Assembly (NCBI GenBank): GCA_012845835.1
Contig: JABAKD010000025.1
Coordinates: 2,949,153-3,013,152 of the forward strand
Direction: 5' to 3'
Length of the DNA stretch: 64,000 nucleotides
DNA from: Undaria pinnatifida
Lineage: Eukaryota > Sar > Phaeophyceae > Laminariales > Alariaceae
In this document: positions 38,301-44,635 of the stretch, piece by piece
Numbering within the stretch: position 1 is the stretch's first letter
How the letters are laid out: each line of letters starts with the position of its first letter
Program-made: the position numbers and the translations under genes
Notes under the pieces: model-generated
The model's input: only the letters and a program-made list of their open reading frames with translations
Told to the model about the DNA's origin: nothing
Databases searched by the model: none

Positions 38301-38303
38301 TAA
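1..38303 (+). CDS. NCAPD3: Condensin II subunit D3 (NCAPD3/CAP-D3), 31 exons, 5' end outside window
   Basis: HEAT-repeat subunit of condensin II, which compacts mitotic chromosomes in the nucleus. Exons: 1-401, 623-834, 1667-2144, 2624-2874, 4126-4315, 4619-4798, 5208-5324, 6026-6286, 7672-7827, 9127-9263, 10514-10623, 12100-12314, 14149-14279, 16945-17020, 18174-18278, 18940-19045, 19385-19514, 21046-21157, 22156-22272, 23420-23578, 25981-26323, 27262-27329, 28488-28609, 30730-30847, 31651-31755, 32072-32247, 33575-33758, 34497-34601, 36231-36437, 37022-37489, 38232-38303. All junctions are GT-AG and phases agree; the joined frame has 1,869 codons before TAA (animal D3 is about 1,500 residues). 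Identity rests on collinear blocks remembered from animal D3, such as GKLCLRDKELAKSSV, YTAMVDRHVGAMAACL and MSVYSTMLEHMSDEHK. The first exon is open to the window edge, so the start codon lies upstream. The exon 2 donor and exon 25 acceptor are the least certain. Confidence 0.93.
783..1430 (+). repeat. Tandem copies of the exon 2 3' end, intron 2 of NCAPD3
   Basis: The end of exon 2 (around GCTGATGCCGGTCCTTCT) recurs with its donor region. Copies begin near 785, 893, 968, 1088, 1228 and 1341, spaced about 75-140 bp. Several keep the sequence after the donor (GGTCAGTAACGC or GGTCAGTATA). The last copy, around 1341-1400, is nearly as good as the exon itself and has CCCAG|GTCAGT as a donor. Confidence 0.85.
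2911..3115 (+). repeat. Dispersed repeat of about 200 bp, copy 1
   Basis: From a T run through CTCACCACACTTCCACGTAT and CAGCGCTAGCTGGCGTGTCC to GCGTGAGCTGTCCCTATCGG. The same order occurs at 16004-16200. Both copies are in NCAPD3 introns. Confidence 0.85.
3345..3620 (+). repeat. Dispersed CCCTAAAACCCC family, fullest copy
   Basis: Runs from TTAACCCATTTAGGGCCCTA through ACGGCTTTCCAATTGTGAAG to AGTGCTACCTCTATATCGTG. Partial relatives lie at about 3957-4015, 12889-12980 (-), 29757-29850 (-), 29400-29455, 30125-30250, 41375-41435 and 41698-41757. No coding capacity was seen. Confidence 0.7.
4619..6286 (+). CDS. NCAPD3: NCAPD3 exons 6-8: central HEAT repeats
   Basis: Residues 511-696. Exon 6 starts DEKASVRRNAVPALEALL and ends QERCNDVSLSTRK, two classic HEAT helices that match the D3 segment with 'DEKTNVRKSALQVL'. 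Exon 7 is a 39-codon exon (AAMTALSSLLMTRPGDEYLQ, then SAWVAAVLPLASDPEQSCQ) recognised from its phase-0 borders and from the animal 'AWLRGVVPVVMDCE' block. Exon 8 starts NRLVEIVRTVVLDRVVDW and has a Gly/Ser/Lys-rich loop before SSVWSLLAKAGQGDAHKCLKK. The intron between exons 6 and 7 holds short tandem copies of a TTCGGAAC-type motif at about 5085-5175. Confidence 0.92.
7420..7605 (+). mobile_element. Fragment matching the LINE-like 3' end
   Basis: GTGCTCCGTCTCGAAAGGGA and the following bases match the last codons and start of the 3' UTR of the element at 27370-28260. A second segment (GACGTGCTCCGTC to GGGATGCGAGGGTC, 7549-7590) matches its 3' UTR. Confidence 0.65.
7672..12314 (+). CDS. NCAPD3: NCAPD3 exons 9-12: HEAT repeats
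   Basis: Residues 697-902. Exon 9 is AIATLMLQKDPVYKAGPLL and onward, ending in an acidic stretch. Exon 10 contains RRGTWALLEAFLDRTP and ends in phase 2. Exon 11 (10514-10623) is only 110 nt. It was placed because it converts phase 2 to phase 1 exactly and supplies DMDPMFVVRCWNRV, the counterpart of the animal 'YSRIIQSWEKI' helix. Exon 12 runs DGELSSHESAEAFESDGRR, then VLGVLARLAWSVPAEV, and ends ALHMLCFAK. The introns are rich in repeats: a 51-bp minisatellite at 9734-10063, and degenerate copies of the exon 12 and exon 9 starts. Confidence 0.9.
8269..8440. mobile_element. 172-bp foldback/MITE with 22-bp terminal inverted repeats
   Basis: AGGGGTCCCCCAGTAAGGCG at 8269 is mirrored at the right end by CGCCTTACTGGAGGACCCCT. 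The inside has CCGCCTTATGGTGGGAAGCC. A related copy lies at 42017-42180. No target duplication is clear. Confidence 0.75.
9734..10063 (+). repeat. 51-bp minisatellite, about 7 units
   Basis: The unit contains TAGCACATACCGGCACTGCA followed by a run of G/C and CAATGTAGGTTC. Unit lengths are even and sequences well conserved. It lies in the NCAPD3 intron between exons 10 and 11. Sequences related to its GGCACTA/GCCGG core also appear at about 9320-9500, 14340-14500 and 46560-46710. Confidence 0.9.
11660..12170 (+). repeat. Degenerate copies of the exon 12 5' edge
   Basis: Two copies of the exon 12 start lie upstream of it, with the shared GGGATGGTGAGC edge at 11671 and 11851 (real exon 12100). 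The copy at 11671 keeps the acceptor TCCTCAG and an open frame to 11828 that resembles exon 12 (DGEPSSLDSAKAFATDSRR against DGELSSHESAEAFESDGRR). The copy at 11851 has lost the acceptor (AG to TG). Confidence 0.9.
12937..13145 (+). repeat. Two tandem copies of about 108 bp
   Basis: Two near-identical units run from 'tatacgggacatattcaagg' to 'gagtaaagaaatatgtacca'. They lie in the NCAPD3 intron between exons 12 and 13. The first overlaps a minus-strand copy of the dispersed CCCTAAAAC family. Confidence 0.85.
14149..19045 (+). CDS. NCAPD3: NCAPD3 exons 13-16: HEAT repeats before the D3 core
   Basis: Residues 903-1042. Exon 13 (ADTEESGAAMCNAWANHAL, then SAFEGLLDVFVYQ) ends in phase 2. Exon 14 is 76 nt and gives FDMARLVERLLFAVGEVVVV, equivalent to the animal 'LLVKYIFTLGDIAQLCP' helix. 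Exon 15 is a Gly/Ser-rich linker ending SPRLIKLVQ. Exon 16 runs VLLPPRLPSSAHGV, then a Pro/Ala linker and SAVRALAFVTL, splitting the glycine codon that begins the GKLCL motif. Exon 14 lies in the last of three roughly 180-190-bp tandem copies (16470-17020). Confidence 0.9.
14620..15470. repeat. Compound element with about 30-bp minisatellite (copy 1)
   Basis: It opens with 'gggtacttacaaaccatacc' and continues with many units related to TACCCGGAACTTCTGTGAGT. It closes with 'tggaatccacaagccctacg'. The same opening, unit and close occur at 34985-35330, which shows these are two copies of one element rather than independent arrays. Confidence 0.85.
15601..15650 (+). repeat. Dispersed motif, second copy
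   Basis: GATGAATATCGATCCTTAAA and TTGATCGAACTCACGGTGGA correspond to 31585-31648. It runs directly into an AAC microsatellite. Confidence 0.65.
15650..15785 (+). repeat. AAC/GACAAC microsatellite
   Basis: Mixed CAACAA, GACAAC and AAAAAC units over about 135 bp. It begins directly after a copy of the dispersed motif at 15601-15650. Confidence 0.9.
16004..16200 (+). repeat. Dispersed repeat of about 200 bp, copy 2
   Basis: Matches 2911-3115 in order: T run, ACTCACCACACTTCCACGTA, CAGTGCTAGCTGGCGTATCC, GCGCGAGCTGTCCCTACCGG. Confidence 0.85.
16470..17020 (+). repeat. Three tandem copies (about 180-190 bp), the last containing exon 14
   Basis: The block 'gctgattggctga ... ccgctgattgggcaatatt ... 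cgacatggcccgtctg' occurs three times. The CGACATG landmark falls near 16578, 16755 and 16947. Only the last copy has the intact acceptor CTTGCAG and an open frame through a donor; it is NCAPD3 exon 14. Confidence 0.9.
17879..18062. mobile_element. Related GACCCG-rich terminal-repeat element
   Basis: Left end CGGGGCTTTTCA and inverted right end CAGGGCTTTTCACGGGTC. The inside shares CCGACCCGTAAGATTTTGAA-like sequence with 48003-48222. The flanking 8-mers agree at only 4 of 8. Confidence 0.6.
18565..18865 (+). repeat. About 30-bp minisatellite, roughly 10 units
   Basis: The unit is of the type GTTGAAGTTGAAGCGAGTGT. Because it is a multiple of three, it gives long open frames of VEVEAS or LKLKRV repeats. 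These are not taken as genes: the array lies inside the intron between NCAPD3 exons 15 and 16. Confidence 0.85.
19385..23578 (+). CDS. NCAPD3: NCAPD3 exons 17-20: most conserved condensin core
   Basis: Residues 1042-1214, the strongest match in the gene. Exon 17: GKLCLRDKELAKSSVNILV, then RELDTAVDPAVRSNALVVL and GDLCVR. Exon 18: YTAMVDRHVGAMAACLQDSH, then ALVRRHAILLISQLLLQ. Exon 19: DYVKWRGLLLFRFLATLVDS, then DASVRNLGAFTLTRPLIAK. Exon 20: TPGLFAQNFVETLFVLNDYS, then an alanine/glycine-rich loop. These align in order with the condensin 'LAK..VREL', 'Y...VD.....CL.D....R....LL..LL' and 'FVKWKG.LFFRFV' blocks. Intron 18 contains a long AAC microsatellite, and the intron after exon 19 a GCGATA satellite. 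Confidence 0.96.
19735..21160 (+). repeat. Tandem copies of exon 18 with its acceptor
   Basis: The exon 18 start (GTACACCGCAATG) and upstream sequence recur at about 20736 and 20892, period about 155 bp, before the real exon at 21046. A more diverged copy lies near 19790. The copy at 20892 keeps CGAACAG as an acceptor and an open frame for about 30 codons. Confidence 0.9.
21682..21930 (+). repeat. AAC trinucleotide microsatellite, about 245 bp
   Basis: Nearly pure (AAC)n with scattered GAC and AGC units, inside NCAPD3 intron 18. It yields long poly-Asn, poly-Thr, poly-Val and poly-Leu frames that are not genes. Confidence 0.97.
22340..23175 (+). repeat. GCGATA/AGCGATAAGCGATA satellite
   Basis: From about 22745 to 23175 the sequence is almost pure GCGATA and GCGATAA units; 22340-22745 is a decayed flank with the same words. 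It lies in the NCAPD3 intron between exons 19 and 20. The long minus-strand frame over it (LSLIAIAYR repeats) is an artefact. Confidence 0.97.
23634..24070. mobile_element. Related MITE with expanded GGTACCGGTAT minisatellite
   Basis: The left end CAAGGGTGTGTTCCGTACGG matches the 142-bp element. The inside is about 8 units of roughly 50-58 bp containing GTACCGAACTTACCGAAGT and TTCCGGTACCGGTATTGATG. Near the right is the same CGGCGGTATATACCGCC palindrome. The right terminus is too diverged to place, and no target duplication was found. Confidence 0.7.
24690..25112. mobile_element. Second expanded member of the same MITE family
   Basis: The right end matches the family (inverted: CAAGGCTGTGTTCGGTACGG), with the palindrome just inside it. 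About 6 minisatellite units precede it. The left terminus was not found. Confidence 0.65.
25370..25760 (+). repeat. CTTGT pentanucleotide-rich tract
   Basis: Repeated TTGTCTTG words, densest at 25490-25590, with three degenerate longer units (around 'cgtcctgtgtc') continuing to about 25760. In the NCAPD3 intron between exons 20 and 21. Confidence 0.8.
25981..30847 (+). CDS. NCAPD3: NCAPD3 exons 21-24: conserved core and helical tail
   Basis: Residues 1215-1431. Exon 21 opens QRKRMSVYSTMLEHMSDEHK, then ITVTAKLAQEVLSAAIDGGL, matching animal '[24 protein letters not shown]'. A disordered Ser/Asn/Gly insert and a helix follow. Exon 22 (68 nt) is DMGSQQSGTVELAAAKSKLL. Exon 23 is VALKHLMETVVPVLTALKHV, then LERAHSPLLRELMFYFGALF, matching '[26 protein letters not shown]'. 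Exon 24 starts NHKEDVKAVLQSEAGLVEEI and ends in a charged coiled-coil-like helix. A LINE-like remnant sits in the intron between exons 22 and 23. Confidence 0.93.
27370..28260 (+). mobile_element. Decayed non-LTR (LINE-like) retrotransposon 3' fragment
   Basis: A broken frame runs through AGIRWDNVVKKMWKDSGGDQ, KKLKLRFRVGDQDLPERRKR and, after a frameshift, TTIESKTHIVGECKVYKEER and LGHRWWPQTANQDGDRISK. A stop at 27516-27518 and a frameshift near 27710 break it. The C.C....H....C knuckle near a reverse-transcriptase C terminus is typical of LINE proteins; here one Cys is Tyr. I recall this wording from repeated Ectocarpus proteins. It lies sense-strand in the NCAPD3 intron between exons 22 and 23. 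Confidence 0.7.
28812..29093 (+). repeat. 47-bp minisatellite, 6 units
   Basis: The unit contains GTACCTTTTTTTGTCTGAGG followed by CTCCTGACTTGAGGAGCTG. Each unit carries its own small palindrome (CTCCTGAC...GAGGAG). It lies after NCAPD3 exon 23. Confidence 0.9.
29911..30052. mobile_element. 142-bp hAT-like MITE with perfect 8-bp target duplication
   Basis: Ends are CAAGGGTGTGTTCGGTACGG and, inverted, CAAAGGTGTGTTCGGTACGG (19 of 20 match). It is flanked on both sides by AGTTATAC (29903-29910 and 30053-30060). An 8-bp duplication and CA(A/G)GG ends are hallmarks of hAT transposons. There is no coding capacity. The centre contains GGTACCGGTAT and a palindrome CGGCGGTATATACCGCC. It lies in the NCAPD3 intron between exons 23 and 24. 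Confidence 0.85.
30125..30250 (+). repeat. Dispersed CCCTAAAACCCC family, shortened copy
   Basis: TTAACCCCTTTAGAACCCTA, ACGGGTTTCCAGGTGTAAAA and AAGTGCTACCTGTGTCGCAG follow the order in 3345-3620, with the middle deleted. Confidence 0.7.
30890..31170 (+). repeat. Tandem duplication reaching back into exon 24
   Basis: A roughly 130-bp unit ('ggcaatgtatgcgcggtatg' and onward) is repeated at about 30897 and 31016. Fragments that match exon 24 follow: 'ggaatcacaaggaaac' near 31083 and 'tccagaaggaggatgagaat' near 31135, the latter with a donor-like GAG|GTCGGG. The real exon 24 is 30730-30847. Confidence 0.75.
31365..31510 (+). repeat. Duplicated intronic block, copy 1
   Basis: Starts 'cgcacacaccaacacccatc', has a short GGGTT-rich centre and ends 'gtgacacatgtccaccagc'. 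A second copy with an expanded GGGTT array lies at 32738-32905. Confidence 0.75.
31585..31648 (+). repeat. Dispersed motif ATGAGTATTGACC...GCTGACGTCC, copy at NCAPD3 exon 25
   Basis: ATGAGTATTGACCCTAAATG and CGTCGAACTCACAGCTGACG recur at 15601-15650 (+) and, reversed, at 62172-62234. It reads MSIDPKCVELTADVL, which suggests a fragment of a repeated coding element. Exon 25 begins at 31651, just after it. Confidence 0.75.
31651..38303 (+). CDS. NCAPD3: NCAPD3 exons 25-31: long disordered basic C-terminal tail
   Basis: Residues 1432-1869. Exon 25 (TKRYLDQKEQKKKLRREP and onward) directly follows a dispersed repeat and is the least certain exon. Exon 26 starts with an alanine run, then APPRTPRSRRSMGD. 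Exon 27 contains PRTPMAAVIKSARKTPFQNL, close to the animal 'AILNSVKKAVESK' region with TP sites. Exon 28 is TPLQLRTPREAVAAALGITA and onward. Exon 29 has an NLS-like AKRRRWS and proline-directed TP/SP sites. Exon 30 is 156 codons of acidic sequence followed by Gly/Lys repeats. Exon 31 ends RRSTRTR-stop; animal D3 also ends in a short basic tail. The many S/T-P sites suggest CDK phosphorylation, known for condensin II; for this protein that is inference. Confidence 0.82.
32285..32580 (+). repeat. GTA, GTT and ACTATT trinucleotide/hexanucleotide tracts
   Basis: Consecutive runs of (GTA)n, (GTT)n and (TACTAT)n follow the donor of NCAPD3 exon 26. Long Val, Leu and Ser frames over this stretch are artefacts. 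Confidence 0.95.
32738..32905 (+). repeat. Duplicated intronic block, copy 2, with (GGGTT)n
   Basis: Same layout as 31365-31510. The centre has expanded to about 9 GGGTT units (32790-32835). The pentamer is not the TTTAGGG telomere repeat expected in brown algae, so this is read as a local microsatellite. Confidence 0.8.
33185..33460 (+). repeat. Polypyrimidine tract of about 275 bp
   Basis: Almost pure C/T sequence with CCCG clusters (CGCCCGCCCG) in the intron before NCAPD3 exon 27. It ends about 115 bp before the acceptor at 33574. Confidence 0.9.
34985..35335. repeat. Compound element with about 30-bp minisatellite (copy 2)
   Basis: Shorter relative of 14620-15470 in the same orientation. 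It opens 'gggtacgtacaaaccatacc', has about six units of the TACCCG-AACTTCTG type, and closes 'ggaatccacaagccctacag'. It lies in the NCAPD3 intron between exons 28 and 29. Confidence 0.85.
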
Positions 38304-38899
38304 AGACTGAACGTTACCGTGAAAATGAGAAGTGCACTCACGTTTGGGGGGTCAAAGTACTTGAAAAGTGTGTGGGGTCGTTTTTGCTGCTTTAAAGGGG
38401 TCAACATTTCTAAACCGTCATTTGTGAAACCGTTTTTTTTTTCAGAACATTGCGCCAAGGGGTACGTGTTTCGCCGCGTTTGTGGGTGATGATGACGGAA
38501 CCGCGGTTGTTGCTGCCCCAGCGAACGAGTAGACGGACCCAAAACGCATAGTTGTATATCATATACGCAGAGGCTTGTTTGTTTCCGCCTTGATAGCAGG
38601 CAGAGGTTGGGTGCTTGGGCGTTGTCTGGGCTTGCTTGTTGGACACGTCTATGTACTGCTAATACCCTCGGCGGAGACATAAGGAACGTCGGGGTATTGG
38701 TGTGGATACCGAGCGGTTCTTGCACTTCGGGCGTGACCGGTATCTCGTAGTACCGTTGTCTTATGGGTCGGCGTGTCAACGGGATTGACTTGCACAGTTG
38801 ATTTCTGCTTGATGGCGTCTTTATTCTGTATCGAATCGTGGCTGTCTTGTGCTTGTCTCCCGCTGGGCGTCGCTGCCAAAGAGGCGTGATTCGTGTGGT

Positions 38900-39240
38900 G
38901 TGTGTGGGGGGGGTGCAGGAGGTAGAACGGGCGCGCTGTCGTCTTTGCCGGGAGGGTTCGGGGGGTAGTTGGAGAGTTGCAACTTGCGTACGGCATACCT
39001 GGTATTTTATTTGGCTAGGGGCGGGGCGGGGCGGGGGGGGGGGGGGGGGGGGGGGCGCAAGTGAGAGCTGGAACAGACGTACGGCATGTTTTGCGGGGGG
39101 AGGGGTATATGGGAGTTGGAACGGGCGAACCGCGCTTTTTTCGAGGCGGGGGGGGGGGGGGGAGAAAATATCAATAAGTGGGAGTTGAAACAGGCGTACA
39201 GCACTTTTTTTTGCCGGGGGGTGTACTCAGTTTGTGCATG
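38900..39240 (+). repeat. G-run minisatellite, about 4 diverged units
   Basis: Units of about 80-100 bp contain GAGTTGGAACGGGCG, a T-rich segment and a G homopolymer of up to 18 bases. It lies just downstream of the NCAPD3 stop. The G runs could form quadruplexes. Confidence 0.75.
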
Positions 39241-39330
39241 GCCGTAGTCGTATGACCATGGACCCTCGCATCCCTACTATGCTGGGACGGAGCACGTCGG
39301 GTTTTCACCAACCAGGCAGACATTGCTTGC
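39240..39330 (-). mobile_element. Minus-strand fragment of the LINE-like 3' UTR
   Basis: In reverse complement this reads AACCCGACGTGCTCCGTCCC and continues through 'tagggatgcgagggtccatgg', matching about 28185-28250 and 7549-7590. Confidence 0.6.
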
Positions 39331-42016
39331 TTTTTTTGCCGGGGGGGGGGGGGGTGGATGTTAGTGTGTAACTGATGGCGTGCCCTGTGGGGGAGCTTTG
39401 TCAGTGCCGATATCGGTTGTGCTTTAGATGCGTGTGGTACAAACTGCTGTATTGTGCTACGAGAGGTTGCGTAATAATGCCTCTCGTGGCGGTACCTTGC
39501 TATTCTTACTTATTTCTCGTACCAGGTTAGATGTAGGGGTCGTTCAAACATATGTTCGTAGGATAGCGTTCTTCGCTTTTGCGACACAGCAAACTTACGA
39601 CAAGTTTTTTTGGTACTCGCATGACGTGATCGGCGTCTGATTCCGTGTCACGAGGTCCAGCTCTTCAACGTGTCGTGTGATGGAGCAAGCACAAAGGGTC
39701 GTTCACTTTGGTTTTCTTTTTTTGTTCGTACGTATGTAAGCTTGACGTTTCATTCGTTTTGTCATGGCCTAAGTGTGGCCAGCATGGAGTTTTTGTTGAG
39801 CCCGGCGGGAACCACTCCTGACGGGTACTAAAAGCAAGCACCTGGTAACAAAAGAAGGAAGTACCAGGTACTGGCGTGAGATAAGTAAGTGGGCACAATT
39901 GTTCCAGGAGTATGGCTAATGGTTGGTTAGTTATTGGACTTGTTTTCGTGAGACAAGGTATCGGGCGAGCGAATGTTGGAGCCGCGCAGGAAGCAGCAGG
40001 TAGCGAGGTGTGTTGCCCATCGGACTCCCATGTAGTGCCTCTCATCAAGTTGATGGTGTTTGTTGGTAGCGATTTGGAGGTGATCATCTTGGTATTATTA
40101 CAGCGGTGTGTTTTGGAGGTAGGGTATATACTCGGGGGGTCCAGATTGCCTACCCGAGTACAACTAAAACCACTAGGTGTAGTACCCGGGTATATCCCCA
40201 GGGTATATGCCCAGCTGAACACAACCTTGTAAATACTGCTACCACTTGTAGTTGAATTTCCTATTGAACGGGTTTCTATGGTGGTGCCGTACGTGCTGTA
40301 TATATCAGATACCAATACAAGTACGTGGTATACCCGCTCTCTAGGTTCAATCATCATGGGGGAATTAGCCAAAGCTATGGTGATTGGAGGGTGTCACAGG
40401 AGGACGCGTTTCATTGGACGAGACGTCTACTCGTGACGGTTGCGGTTCGGCACTTGACACACCCTCGTAAATCCTACCAGGTACTTACTACTCTACTGGT
40501 TGTACCGGCGTCTACGAGTAGGTACCGTACGTGCTTATACCACTTCGTGTTATCACCGCTCTCTACACCACGATAGCTAACATAGCTCCAAGTTTTTCCC
40601 CGATGATGGTTGCGGAGGGTTTCATGAGAGGGGGCGTTTCGTTGGACGGAGCGTCTCCTGAAAAAAGGGTTTGGATATTTGGTTTGGGGTCTCGCCCCCC
40701 CCTTGACTTTTTGTTGAATGAGATATATGTATGAAAAAAAAAGAAATATTTACCGATAATGATCAGGCGGGTGACATCGATTAACTTTTATGTTTGCCAG
40801 TGGTCGACGATGTTTTGCATGAGCTTCGACGCGTACTGTATGTAGATGTAGATCACGCGCAAACATCCCACAAGGAACAAAAGGGAAACTAATAGTGAAC
40901 AAAAAAGTTTATAGTCTAGACTAGTTTCATAGCTTCGTTTTCAATACAGTATTAGTTACGTTCGTGACCAGATTATGCTACCGGCCCATGATGGCTATCG
41001 GGTTACCAGCCCGTAAGACGTGGGAGGAGTATGTAACTGACGGTGCAGCTATACATTATTATGGGAAAAAATAAGGTGAGCTTAATGCCAGCATCCCCCC
41101 CCCCCACCCCCCACGACTGTTCTTGTGTTACGGTGTTGTTTTCTGGTGTCGATGCTTGTGGGAAATCCTGGAACGTGTGCGGGACCCGCGATACGATTTA
41201 TAGGTGCACCACTTTTTCTCTATGGTTCCTCGATTTTGGAGGTTAAGAACCTCTCCCAAAAACTGATTTGGAGAAAAATAAAACTACTACCCCCGGATGA
41301 AAAATCCCATGGCCTAGGTAAACAACGAGCATCACGCAAAAAAAATGGCCCATTTCGGGCGATTTTGGGTTGAGGAGCGCCGTCAAATCAGAAAATATTT
41401 CAGGAGAAAGTGTTACCTCGCTGTCGTAGCATGCATCTGCGAGGTAATAGTTACCTGGGAGATCTTGCAGTTAGCCCAGTCGTGGCGCTGAAGCCACACA
41501 CGCCCATTGTTGTCCAAGACGCATGATGAGCCATCCCGCGCTCTAAGGGGGCACAGAAGGTTCTAAGAAGTTTCTGAGCTCCCAACTTTGAGCAGCTCAA
41601 TAATATCAACATCATCACCCCGAAACATGACACTTCGAAGGCATTCGCTCGTGCAAATATAGACCATGTATTTTCCGACGACTTTGTGTTAAGGAGCCCC
41701 GTCATTCTGTAACAATTTTCGCCAAAAAAAGGTATACCTCCATCATAGCACGCCTCAGAGTTAGCTCAACCAAAATCAGAATGCCAGAAACCTTTTGGCT
41801 TGAAAAGTGCAAGACACCCCGTATTATCGAGGGATGACTCGCATGCTCTACCAATAATACGGTGAGGGTGTGCCTAAATTTTCTGCGACTCTTTGTTTGA
41901 GGACATCTCCATGCCTTGAGCAACGATAACAGTTAGTTGTACCCCATGAACGATTCCGTTGGTTTGCTTTTCAGCGAATACCAATTAAAAACACTACTAC
42001 TACAGCAGATATGGTC

Positions 42017-42180
42017 TGGACCCCCAGTTGGGCGGTTGTGTACCCCAGCGCAATATTATAGCCGCCTTATTGGGTGGAAGCCGCCTCATTTTTCGTTCAA
42101 TGCTATGAGCGCAACTCCCCCGTTGCGCCTGGCGATTTCTCGCCGCCTTACATCAGAATGCCGCCTTATTGGGGGGCCCG
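42017..42180. mobile_element. Second copy of the AAGGCGG foldback element
   Basis: Left end GGACCCCCAGTTGGGCGGTT; right end CCGCCTTATTGGGGGGCCCG. It shares CCGCCTTATTGGGTGGAAGC with the inside of 8269-8440. It lies in the gap between NCAPD3 and the plastid-protein gene. Confidence 0.7.
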
Positions 42181-43119
42181 TACTTTTTTGTTTTTGTTTT
42201 GCCTTTCTCATCCCGTTTATTATCCCCGCATTACTCTCGCCCCCCCTCCCAGTAGAAGCTCCGATCCGGGGTCTCATGGCGGGCCCTCCTCCCCCCTCCC
42301 CAACAACTACGGCACGTGCCTTCATTTTGTATATTCCGAGAATGATTAAGAACTTTCTCCCCTCGTCGACTCGCGTCGAATTGTACAGTTGGTTGAGTAT
42401 CATTGTAGAAAACATCATGACAAGAATGGCACTCCAACAGAAAGAAGTCCTGTTGACCAGCCAAGAACACTTTGGTCAAAATATGCTGCCCTATCGCCGA
42501 AGAACGCGTCGCAAGGCAGCACATCCCAGAAGCTAGGGATTTGGCCCAGGTCCTTGGGGTGCGCGTGACGGCTATCGATGCTCTAACATAGCTGTGTGGG
42601 GGTCACTCGTTCAGTATCGGGTTGATTGACCATGAGTTTTTTTCGCAAGTCATGCCTGAAGGGAGATTCGGACTGATGATAGTTAGATCGGACAAAACGT
42701 TATTTTTCCTTTAATACCAAAAAAATCAAGGCAGTAGAGGACCAGATGGAGAACGAAAAAAATATGCCAGGCATGTGGTTTGAGCAAAACCCACATTTAG
42801 TGCTGCAAGGTGTACGGTGAATATGTCTAAGGTAGCTAATTGGGCACTCTTGGTCGGTTGGTTACGGGGTATATCAAACATTCAGGTCAAGTTAACGTAA
42901 AGAGTTTTTCCAAGCCGCAGCATCCCGATCCGGTCGAATCGACCTCGTATCTATAGAGCATTTTCAAGCACAGCATCAAAGCCGGCCGAGGCAACCTAGA
43001 GTCTTCGCAAGCCACAGCATGCCAGCACAGGTCACGCCATGGCATTCGGATCGGGCACACGAAGTACGCTAGCACGGGCTGCTCAGTGTTGCCAAGTATA
43101 GTGTCTTGGGCTACATTGC

Positions 43120-43490
43120 AGGTCTGTTGTTGAACGGCCTGGTTGCTAACACAACTATCTTCAACTTGAAGGCTACCGGATTCCAAACCCACCCATCTTC
43201 AACTTGCAAGGCTTCTGAGTTCTCAACCCGACCATTTTCAGCTTGATGGGTTCAGGATTCGGAACCAAAACTTATTCACCTCAAAGTTTTCCGGATTCGG
43301 AACCCAACCCACCATTTCAATTTGAATGTCAATGGATTTCGAACCGACGTATCCTCAACTTGAAGGCTTCCGGATTCCCCATCCAATATGTCATTTGAAG
43401 GTCTCCGGAGCCCTTTGAACCATATTTAACTTGAAGGTTTGCGGACTCTGATCCAAACGACCTTCAATTTGAAAGGCTCCATCCACAAGA
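43120..43490 (+). repeat. About 50-bp degenerate minisatellite, about 7 units
   Basis: Units of the type 'cttcaacttgaaggcttccg' followed by 'gattcggaaccca' lie in the gap between NCAPD3 and the plastid-protein gene. Confidence 0.8.
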
Positions 43491-44635
43491 ATAAATGAGC
43501 TCTCGCCCCCCTCCTTTTCTCAACGTGCCGTCCATGGTGGCGAAAAAAAAACAGGAGAAAAAAAAACGCCTTTTCCTATTGGTAACCCCTGCTTTCTCAA
43601 ACCGCAATCTCCGCCGAGGTCACATCGCAAAATCTAATAACCCTTAGTACACCCAGACAAAAAACTTTAGAGTGCGAACACACCATGCATGCTACAAACA
43701 CTAATACTTTCTATCATATCCTTTTTGTTTTTCTTAAAAATTTGGAAACCACGTACCTCGTAGCTTCTGTTTTTTTCCGGTCAAGACGATGACGGCCTCA
43801 GAGCACCCTCATCGCTATCGCTACGTACAGCTACTCGTATAAGGCAGTAACAGCAGCAAAAACAGCAACAGCAACAGCGGCAGCAGGAAGCAGCGGCATT
43901 TCGCTAGGGAGAGGGCCCACCCACGATCCCAGGACACACCCACAGGAGCGCGCAAACATCTCGCTGCGTCAACCCCCGATGCCTGTTTTTCTCGACCGCA
44001 GCGTACCAAGCTCGCAACGCACACTAGAAAAAACTGACTGATTCTTCTTAGTTCATCTTGCGTGAAAGATTGTGAAGCGCACGCTGCACAACAGCAGTGC
44101 AACAATATACGAACCCTCCCGAACAAACTCGATATTTCAGGTACAACGGCTGGGAGGGGGGGATTCCACTCCGTCCCCTCCCCAAGATTTTTTACCCAGC
44201 GGCAGCGAGAAAGGCCACAGGGAGAAAAAACAGGTTGATGTCCTTTTTTGCCACCACCTGCGTCCTAGATTTGAATATACTTCTCGACTACAGAAATTTT
44301 TCGACCGCCAAACCCTCAAATGAGGGGGGGGGGCGGGAGGGGTGAACAAAAACAGAAAACGTGGTCCAAAAATGATGTCTCTCAACAACCCCCCCAACAA
44401 AAACGATCCTCCGGACAAGCCTTCCGGAGACTAATCCCCCCCTCCTAATCCTTGATTCCCCCGCAATAACTCCGCTTTGCCCCGCTAAGCTAGCTTTAGG
44501 CCGTCCCTAAAGGGTTCCACCGTCCCCGTGGAAAGTGTGTACGAACACGAAGCAGAAGCGATTGTCAAAAGTCACCTTGGGGCTTCCGAGCAGGCTAAAC
44601 CTCGAGATGAAAGTTTTTATAGGGCCAACGCCCAC

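Noticed and set aside
40531-40734. Short open frame FSPMMVAEGFMRGGVSLDG
   Set aside because: It looks slightly protein-like but has no recognised family and no splice support.
41937-42536. 199-codon frame
   Set aside because: It crosses the foldback MITE and a C-rich tract; no domain is visible.
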